Shown: in pieces, positions 5,931 through 10,424 of the stretch | How the letters are laid out: each line of letters starts with the position of its first letter | How positions within the stretch are numbered: position 1 is the stretch's first letter | DNA from: Betaproteobacteria bacterium | Lineage (GTDB): Bacteria > Pseudomonadota > Gammaproteobacteria > Burkholderiales > SG8-41 | Assembly (NCBI GenBank): GCA_025353085.1 | Contig: JANXRI010000227.1 | Span: 1-10,424 of the forward strand | DNA length: 10,424 nt | Reading direction: 5' to 3' | Position numbers and translations under genes: made by a program | Notes under the pieces: model-generated | Databases searched by the model: none | Told to the model about the DNA's origin: nothing | What the model saw: the letters and a program-made list of their open reading frames with translations, nothing else

Positions 5931-6024
5931 GGCAAAGTAAGAGACAAAGTTCGCACCGTCGACGCCGTACTTAACATCGCCGCCACCATCTAATCATGGT
6001 GACGTGAGCAAACCAATTCGGCAC
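5931..6024 (-). pseudogene. Decayed fragment of a second LigI-like amidohydrolase gene
   Basis: This stretch aligns with the 5' part of the amidohydrolase gene (about 2060-2154) in the same orientation. Over 5953-6024 I count 62 identical positions of 74, with two single-base gaps. On the minus strand it reads VPNWFAHVT, against VPNWPAHVT in the intact gene, then loses frame and shows stops; after the frameshifts it reads GVDGANFVSYFA, against GVDGAIFISPFA. No rest of the gene can be traced to the left, where the 63-bp palindrome begins, and only doubtful similarity remains to the right. The divergence points to an old paralogue or ancestral neighbour, not a recent copying event. Confidence 0.72.
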
Positions 6025-6080
6025 CGCTACCGCAGGCGAGAACGCATTAATCGACAGGGCATGCAAAACGGAGGACGATC

Positions 6081-6638
6081 ATGGCAAGACTCACTTCCAT
6101 AACCAGCAAGAGTCAGGTGGCGCCCGAGCACCAGGCGGTTTTCGATGCCATCGTGGCGAGCCGCGGCGCGGTGCAGGGGCCGTTCACCATGCTGCTGCAC
6201 TGCCCGAAACTCGCCGGGCACATGATGAACCTGGGCGGGTTCGTGCGCTTCGAGGGCACGCTCGACATGCGAGCCCGCGTGCTTGCCGCGATGACAGTTG
6301 CGCGCGAGTTCGACACGCTCTACGTCTGGGGCGCGCAAACCGGATCAGCCCGTCGGCAAAAAGTGGCGGAGACGACCATCGACGCGATCCGCGAGAAGCA
6401 TTCGCGCGGCATCCCGGCCGAGGACGCGCAGATTATTGAGTTCACCCGCGAGTTGATCCACAAGCATCGCGTCAGCGATGAGAGTGCGAGGACGCTGCAG
6501 GCGCGCTTCGGCAACGAGGGATTGATCGAATTTACCGGCGCGATTGGCTACTACAGCATGCTGTGCATGATGGCGAACGCCGTCGAGCTCGAGGCCGGTC
6601 AGGGTGCTGAAATGTTGCAGGTGAAATCCGCCGTATAG
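6081..6638 (+). CDS. Carboxymuconolactone decarboxylase/AhpD-like family protein
   Basis: A 185-residue all-helical protein of the CMD family (Pfam PF02627), whose members either decarboxylate 4-carboxymuconolactone or act as AhpD-type peroxidase partners. Seen: the N-terminal VAPEHQAVFDAI, then RGAVQGPFTMLLHCPKLAGHM (28-48), the core helix LDMRARVLAAMTVAREFDTLYVWGAQ (61-86), and a second helical half with IEFTRELI and FTGAIGYYSMLCM. The CxxC of AhpD is missing and only Cys41 and Cys162 are present, so a peroxidase role is unlikely. The family's usual EWxxH after the core helix reads VWGAQ here. Start chosen at ATG 6081, with GGAGG 6 nt upstream. The gene stands alone; the amidohydrolase remnant just upstream hints at an older catabolic cluster. 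Substrate unknown. Confidence 0.88.
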   Translation: MARLTSITSKSQVAPEHQAVFDAIVASRGAVQGPFTMLLHCPKLAGHMMNLGGFVRFEGTLDMRARVLAAMTVAREFDTLYVWGAQTGSARRQKVAETTIDAIREKHSRGIPAEDAQIIEFTRELIHKHRVSDESARTLQARFGNEGLIEFTGAIGYYSMLCMMANAVELEAGQGAEMLQVKSAV

Positions 6639-6664
6639 AAGTTTGAACTGGACGAATCACATCT

Positions 6665-6687
6665 GCAGGCAAGTATTCCTTGCCTGC
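6665..6687. terminator. Hairpin between convergent genes, possible two-way terminator
   Basis: GCAGGCAAG (6665-6673) pairs perfectly with CTTGCCTGC (6679-6687) over a 5-nt loop. It lies between the stop of the CMD-family gene and the stop of the convergent csbD-like gene. Neither side has a T-run, so intrinsic termination would be inefficient. Confidence 0.5.
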
Positions 6688-6697
6688 CAACTCGACG

Positions 6698-6955
6698 TCA
6701 CTGCTTGGCGATGCCCAGATAAGGCTTTATCTGTTCCGCGGTTTCTGCAAACAAATCGTGGTTTCGCGACTCCCAGTCACTGACCTGGCGATCCGCCTCT
6801 TCCGGTGTCAAGCGCTCAGTTTCTCGCAGCTTTGTCACCAGCCCATCGCGTCTACCGTTGATCGCGTCCAAATCATCGTCTGACAACGTGGTCCATTGCT
6901 CTTTCATTCTGCCGCGTGCTTCGATCCAGATGCTTTCTACGATGACCCATGTCAT
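6698..6955 (-). CDS. CsbD-like general stress protein
   Basis: An 85-residue small hydrophilic protein of the CsbD family (Pfam PF05532), induced by general stress in many bacteria; the biochemical role is not known. Seen: the signature RMKEQWTTLSDDDLDAINGRRDGLVTKL (about 16-43) followed by TPEEADRQVSDWESRN (50-65). The first residues, MTWVIVESIWIEARG, depart from the usual MNWDxIEGxWKQxKG but keep its spacing, and the C-terminal extension of about 20 residues is longer than usual. I chose ATG 6955 because GAGGA lies 6-7 nt upstream. It is a single-gene unit whose upstream region carries the paired TCCTAC boxes. Confidence 0.9.
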   Translation of the reverse strand: MTWVIVESIWIEARGRMKEQWTTLSDDDLDAINGRRDGLVTKLRETERLTPEEADRQVSDWESRNHDLFAETAEQIKPYLGIAKQ

Positions 6956-7011
6956 GGCCGTTCCTCTATGAGTTCGGTATCGTCATTCTGCGGCGAAAAA
7001 AGGAAGGAATA

Positions 7012-7041
7012 TGTAGGATACGTCCGCATCATTTCGTAGGA
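7012..7041 (-). promoter_or_regulatory. Paired TCCTAC boxes 23 bp apart upstream of the csbD-like gene
   Basis: On the minus strand TCCTAC occurs at 7041-7036 and again at 7018-7013, the inner copy reading TCCTACAT, exactly 23 bp apart as in front of the PEP-CTERM gene. Each copy is preceded by CGG (CGG-N5/6-CCTAC), as is the inner copy at the PEP-CTERM gene. The inner box lies about 57 bp before the start codon. I could not identify a good -10 sequence. Confidence 0.5.
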
Positions 7042-7128
7042 ATACCCGGCTGATCCTTGCATAGCCTCGGCGGACCCGCGCGCGCCCGGGACGATTTTGT
7101 GCGCGCGCGTAAGCCGCACGACGCACGC

Positions 7129-8865
7129 TCAGCGTGGTTTTTCTTCAAGCGCTGCGTAAGGGCCGTCGGCGTAAACGATACGCCCGCCCACCATGGTCAG
7201 CAGCGAGAGGGTGCCGCCGATGTGCTCGATCGGCACGCTGAGGTAGTCGCGGTTCAGCACCGCGAGATCGGCGAGCTGGCCGACTGCGAGCGCGCCGCGC
7301 GTGTTCTCTTCAAATGTGAACCAGGCGCTGCCTTGCGTGTAGAGGCGCAACGCTTCGAGCCGCGTCGGCAGTTCGTCCGGCGCGCGCATGGCGATGCCGG
7401 AGATAGTTTTGCCATCGAGCATCCATTGCAGCGAGACGAAGGGGTTCGGTCCCATCACGCGGTGCGCGTCGGTGCCGCCGCCGACCGGCAGCTTCAGCTT
7501 AAGCGCACTGACGAGCGGCGGCACGCGGCGCGCGGCGTCCATGCCGCGCTGGCCGAGGAACGCCTCGCCGCGGAAATAGAACGCGTTCTGCACGAGCCAG
7601 CCCATCCCCATTGTGTGCAAGCGCTCGAGAGTTTCCGGCGATGCATCGTTGAGATGCGCAATCGACCAGCGCAGCTTTGCGATGGGCGTCCCGGCGTTGA
7701 CGCGCGCGATCACGTCGAGCAAGTGATGCACAGGGCGGTCATTGCGCCAGTGGAAAGTCGCGGTCATGCCGCGCGATACGGCCCAGCGCAGCACTTCGTA
7801 GAGCTGCTCTTTTTGCGCATCGCCTGGATTGTCGTTGTTGTAGAGGCCCCAGGTGACGTTCTCGCCGATGCCGTTGAAGCGCAACCAGTCGTCACCGAAG
7901 CCCATCGGCAGCATCTGCGTCAGCTCTTTAAAGTCTGCGAGTTCGCGGTCGCGGCGCGGCGCACTTAAGCTGTAGCGCACGCGCAAGGTAAGCCCGTGCT
8001 CGCGCCACACCTGCAACAGGGGCTGGTAATCCGCTATCTCAATGTTGTATCCGCCCGGATCGATCACGCCGGTGATGCCCATGGCGTTGAGGGCGCGGAA
8101 GAACGCGCGCGTGCCTTCGAGCTTCTGCGCGAATGTCGGGCGCGGCAGCAGGTTAAAGAGGTCGCTGATGGCGCGGTTGTCGCCGGCGAGCCAACCGGTC
8201 GGCTTGCCGTCTTGATCGTTCCCAACGTTCTTGTAGCGCTCGATAGTGAGGCGCGCAGCCAATTCGGGATTGCTGGCTATGCCGAGCGCATCAGCACCGC
8301 CCGGATCAAGCAGCACATTGCTGTAGAGCAACTGGATGTAGACATGGTGAGCGGGGGCGGCGGCTGCGATCTCGGCTTGCGTCGGCCGGCGGTCTTCGCG
8401 GAACTGCCGGTCGGTCCAGCCGCCTGCCACCACCAGCCATGATCCCTGCGGCGCTGTCTTCGCTGCCGCGCGTATGCGGTCGAGCGCGTCTTTCAGCGTG
8501 CGCACGCCGAACCAGTGCACCTCGGTCGTGAAGCTCAAACCTGCGCGGATGGCGTGGATGTGCGAATCGATCAGCCCGGGAATAACCGTGCGGCCACCGA
8601 GATCGATGATGCGAGTCGGTGGGCCAGCCAGCGCTCGGATGCTCGACGAATCGCCGATCGCCGCGATTTTTCCATTGTGCACCGCCAGCGCCTGCGCAGG
8701 CGCGCCGTCATAGACGACAAGTTTGCCATTGATGAGGATGGTGTCGGGCGCCGGCGCTGATATCTCGGCGTGCGCCGCGTCAATACCGAGGAGCGCAAAA
8801 AGAAGAACAGCGACGATGCACGCGCGCGATACGAGAGCGCGTCTTACAGGCGCTGCATCGTGCAT
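7129..8865 (-). CDS. Exported YtcJ-like amidohydrolase (Amidohydro_3 family)
   Basis: A 578-residue metal-dependent hydrolase of the YtcJ/Amidohydro_3 group (Pfam PF07969), whose known members hydrolyse amide or formyl bonds. Seen: a signal peptide (RRALVSRACIVAVLLFALLG, cleavage near AHA at residue 33), the small beta domain (TILINGKLVVYDG), metal-binding HxH in PGLIDSHIHAI (102, 104), later His at 372 (FHWRND) and 404 (SIAHLN), and the catalytic Asp at 466 in GGGTDAHR, ending with GQLADLAVLNRD. The motif usually seen as VHAIGD is FHWRND here, so substrate choice may differ. The start overlaps the end of the upstream gene by 22 nt, suggesting coupling; no good ribosome site is seen. The downstream side is GC-alternating DNA without a clear terminator. 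Substrate unknown. Confidence 0.91.
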   Translation of the reverse strand: MHDAAPVRRALVSRACIVAVLLFALLGIDAAHAEISAPAPDTILINGKLVVYDGAPAQALAVHNGKIAAIGDSSSIRALAGPPTRIIDLGGRTVIPGLIDSHIHAIRAGLSFTTEVHWFGVRTLKDALDRIRAAAKTAPQGSWLVVAGGWTDRQFREDRRPTQAEIAAAAPAHHVYIQLLYSNVLLDPGGADALGIASNPELAARLTIERYKNVGNDQDGKPTGWLAGDNRAISDLFNLLPRPTFAQKLEGTRAFFRALNAMGITGVIDPGGYNIEIADYQPLLQVWREHGLTLRVRYSLSAPRRDRELADFKELTQMLPMGFGDDWLRFNGIGENVTWGLYNNDNPGDAQKEQLYEVLRWAVSRGMTATFHWRNDRPVHHLLDVIARVNAGTPIAKLRWSIAHLNDASPETLERLHTMGMGWLVQNAFYFRGEAFLGQRGMDAARRVPPLVSALKLKLPVGGGTDAHRVMGPNPFVSLQWMLDGKTISGIAMRAPDELPTRLEALRLYTQGSAWFTFEENTRGALAVGQLADLAVLNRDYLSVPIEHIGGTLSLLTMVGGRIVYADGPYAALEEKPR

Positions 8866-9218
8866 TCAGTCTCGATGAACATCGCGTTGTTGCCGGGCGG
8901 CGTGCGGCGATTGACCTTGATCTGCTTGTAACCTGTTTTCACACAGGAGATTTGCACATCGTCCGGCAGGACATCCTTGCTGATGTGGCCGCGGTAGAGG
9001 CCGAGCACATTTGATTTCAGCGACATGGGCTTGCCCTTTTTGGGCTGTAGCACCACTTGCGCATCGACTACCGCCGTGCCACGCGCGTCGCGCACGAAGC
9101 CGAAGTAAGCGGGCCCAGCACCCTTGACGTCGTTGGCCGCGTCGTAGTCATCGCCGCCGGCGAAAGCCTGTGTCGCCGCAGTCACGACTATCGCCAGCAC
9201 AATTGAACGAATCAGCAT
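8844..9218 (-). CDS. Small exported carboxypeptidase-regulatory-like (beta-sandwich) protein
   Basis: A 124-residue protein with a Sec signal (MLIRSIVLAIVVTAATQAFA, cut near residue 20) followed by one domain resembling the carboxypeptidase regulatory-like fold (Pfam PF13620 group): FGFVRDARGTAVVDAQVVL, then a turn, SNVLGLYRGHI, and ISCVKTGYKQI. Such domains bind proteins or sugars or serve as spacers and are not enzymes. Two Cys (ISCVK and TECTM) could form a disulfide in the periplasm. I chose ATG 9218, with GAGGT 4 nt upstream; a longer frame to 9278 lacks both signal and ribosome site. It is first in a two-gene unit with the YtcJ-like enzyme, which it may accompany in the periplasm (inference). 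Confidence 0.8.
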   Translation of the reverse strand: MLIRSIVLAIVVTAATQAFAGGDDYDAANDVKGAGPAYFGFVRDARGTAVVDAQVVLQPKKGKPMSLKSNVLGLYRGHISKDVLPDDVQISCVKTGYKQIKVNRRTPPGNNAMFIETECTMQRL

Positions 9219-9280
9219 AATGACCTCTCGATTGCTGAACGCATGAACAGGACGTATCTCAAAAATAAAAAGGGACAATC

Positions 9281-9378
9281 AGCCGCAGATAAACGCAGAT
9301 ACACGCAGATTAACGTCCAGGATCGCACTCTAGCCGTATTTTGAACTTATCTGCGTTCATCCGCGTTTATCTGCGGCT
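9281..9378. repeat. Long inverted repeat made of CGCAGAT decamers
   Basis: The left arm (9281-9312) is three tandem ten-base units: AGCCGCAGAT, AAACGCAGAT, ACACGCAGAT. The right arm (9347-9378) is its reverse complement at 28 of 32 positions, with a 34-nt loop. AAACGCAGAT-type units of this kind recur between genes in many bacterial genomes (recollection, not searched). It lies after the stop of the membrane-protein pair and before the small exported protein, and could act as a terminator or mRNA-stabilising structure. The rest of 9219-9449 holds no gene. Confidence 0.8.
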
Positions 9379-9449
9379 CCAATTTGTTTTTTGAAATAGC
9401 TTCTAATAATATTGGAGCGAACTGCCGCCGCTACATTGAAGCCGCGCGG

Positions 9450-9821
9450 CTATTCCCACCGCCAGTAGAACTTCAACGAATAAATCAGCACGGGCAGCAG
9501 CACAATTGGCGCGATCCAGGCCAGCGCCAACGAAATTTTGCCGCGCAGTTTTTCCGGCAGCAGGGCGGCAAGAAGACCGAGGATGGACGCGCCGAGTGCT
9601 GAAGTGGCGATCCAGCCGTACCAGTACATTGCCGGGCCTTCATCGCGGCGCGCCGGCGCAAAGCCGGGATCGATACGGCCGGTTCCGGGGTGATAGGTGA
9701 ACATCGGCAATGCCGCCATGTCGCAGACCACGTAGAGGATGGCGAAACAGATGCCGAACACCAGCGCGAAGGTGCCAAAACGCGATGATGCCGACGCTGT
9801 TGTTTCGGTGGCCGCACTCAT
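9450..9821 (-). CDS. Small three-helix membrane protein of unknown function
   Basis: A 123-residue protein I do not recognise. Seen: a short Ser/Thr/Ala-rich N terminus (MSAATETTASASS), three likely membrane helices (about residues 18-40, 66-88 and 96-117), and a loop between the first two with FTYHPGTGRIDPGF and RRDEGPAMYWYGW. The conserved-looking polar loop and the aromatic C terminus (FYWRWE) suggest a partner in a membrane complex rather than a transporter. The start codon overlaps the stop of the upstream gene by ATGA, so the two are translated together and probably act together. Possible links to haem or respiratory complexes are only a guess based on that neighbour. Confidence 0.78.
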   Translation of the reverse strand: MSAATETTASASSRFGTFALVFGICFAILYVVCDMAALPMFTYHPGTGRIDPGFAPARRDEGPAMYWYGWIATSALGASILGLLAALLPEKLRGKISLALAWIAPIVLLPVLIYSLKFYWRWE

Positions 9822-10321
9822 GATCCGAAGCCGCGAACGTTGTTAACGATGTGGCCGACCAGAAATGCGTACCAGCAGATCGCAGCCAGTACGACGGTCA
9901 ACCATTTGCGCGCGCTGTCATACGCGGCGTTGCGCGCGTTCTTCCAGAGATGCCAGTAGACCGGCAGCAGCCCGAGGCCGATCGTGGCGAGGTGCTCCTT
10001 CAGCTCGAACGCGCCGAGAGTTTTCCAAAAACCTTCCTGCACGATCGGGATACGTACGTAGATACGGTACTTGGCGTAAATCCAGCCGCCGAGGATGAAA
10101 GCGAGAACCCACAACACGCAGACGGCGGCGGCATAGCGTGGTCCCGACACGGAGCGAAAGTGTGTGACGAAACCGCCGGCGGCGCCGGCGCGCGACGGTG
10201 CGAGCACAGCGGCCGCCTGATGCGTGAGCGCCCCGAGCAGTGCGACCGCCAGCAACGCATGAACGATGGACAGGATGGTCCAGAAGGTGTTGACGGAAAT
10301 GTAGTCGAGCACGAAATCCAT
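9818..10321 (-). CDS. Four-helix, histidine-rich membrane protein of unknown function
   Basis: A 167-residue protein with about four membrane helices (roughly residues 13-40, 63-84, 107-126 and 138-160). I do not recognise the family. Histidines sit within or at the ends of helices: H21 (SIVHALL), H34 (LTHQAA), H54, H110 (KEHLAT), H124 (YWHLWK) and H157 (VGHIVNN). Paired helix histidines of this kind are common in membrane b-type cytochromes, so haem binding is a reasonable guess but is not shown. I chose ATG 10321, with GGGGAA 5 nt upstream; the TTG at 10324 adds one residue only. It is first in the pair and overlaps the next gene by ATGA. Confidence 0.78.
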   Translation of the reverse strand: MDFVLDYISVNTFWTILSIVHALLAVALLGALTHQAAAVLAPSRAGAAGGFVTHFRSVSGPRYAAAVCVLWVLAFILGGWIYAKYRIYVRIPIVQEGFWKTLGAFELKEHLATIGLGLLPVYWHLWKNARNAAYDSARKWLTVVLAAICWYAFLVGHIVNNVRGFGS

Positions 10322-10341
10322 CAAGTTTCCCCAAATGGGAG

Positions 10342-10372
10342 CGGCGGCGCGATTGTGTTACTCGCGCCGCCG
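10342..10372. repeat. 11-bp GC-rich hairpin upstream of the membrane-protein pair
   Basis: CGGCGGCGCGA (10342-10352) pairs perfectly with TCGCGCCGCCG (10362-10372) over a 9-nt loop, about 20 nt upstream of the start codon at 10321. No T-run follows on either strand. It could be a structured leader or part of the end of an upstream gene outside the window. Confidence 0.55.
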
Positions 10373-10424
10373 GTATCTAGAGCGCCTAACATAATGAAAC
10401 GCGCGATGCGCTGTCACGATTTTG

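Noticed and set aside
5706..5993. 95-codon open frame on the plus strand after the cytochrome gene
   Set aside because: It reads through the palindrome and antisense to the amidohydrolase fossil, has no convincing ribosome site and no recognisable protein features.
7077..7109. Alternating GCGCGC tracts on both sides of ACGATTTTGT as a terminator or Z-DNA site
   Set aside because: The arms can pair in several registers and no T-run follows on the strand of the YtcJ-like gene; likely just GC-rich composition.
7057..7968. 303-codon open frame on the plus strand opposite the YtcJ-like gene
   Set aside because: It is antisense to a well-supported enzyme gene, is rich in Arg, His and Ala as expected of a frame shadow in GC-rich DNA, and shows no family motif.

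Overview
The window looks like chromosomal DNA of a betaproteobacterium. The support is gene content rather than a phylogenetic marker: a Bug-type (TctC) solute receptor beside catabolic genes, a PEP-CTERM surface protein, an ECF sigma factor next to a Tat-exported ferritin-like protein and a class I cytochrome c, a CsbD stress protein, and a fairly GC-rich, evenly coding composition. There are no rRNA, tRNA, CRISPR, phage or intact insertion-sequence genes. I see no clear new multi-gene defence or mobile system. The most unusual material is in the intergenic DNA.

Layout. (1) 1-2220, minus strand: a tight operon of amidohydrolase (LigI-like) -> Bug receptor (ATGA overlap) -> TauD/TfdA-type dioxygenase, which runs off the left edge; this looks like uptake and breakdown of an organic or aromatic acid. 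(2) 2426-3483, minus strand: a stand-alone PEP-CTERM protein with a UUCG-loop terminator and a promoter region carrying two TCCTAC boxes 23 bp apart. (3) 3747-5696, plus strand: ECF sigma factor, Tat-signal ferritin-like protein and cytochrome c, with a strong terminator between the last two. (4) 5697-6080: gene-free DNA with a 63-bp imperfect palindrome and a decayed fragment of a second amidohydrolase gene. (5) 6081-6638, plus: carboxymuconolactone-decarboxylase/AhpD-like protein. (6) 6698-6955, minus: CsbD-like stress protein, whose upstream region carries the same TCCTAC pair at the same 23-bp spacing. (7) 7129-9218, minus: an exported carboxypeptidase-regulatory-like protein overlapping an exported YtcJ-type amidohydrolase. 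(8) 9281-9378: a long inverted repeat built of CGCAGAT decamers. (9) 9450-10321, minus: two overlapping genes for small membrane proteins, the first rich in histidines.

How the parts may work together. The catabolic operon is self-explanatory as uptake plus hydrolysis plus oxidation, though its substrate cannot be read from the sequence. The sigma factor, ferritin-like protein and cytochrome suggest an envelope redox or metal-stress response. The shared TCCTAC pair suggests that the PEP-CTERM gene and csbD answer to the same unknown regulator. These functional links are inference.
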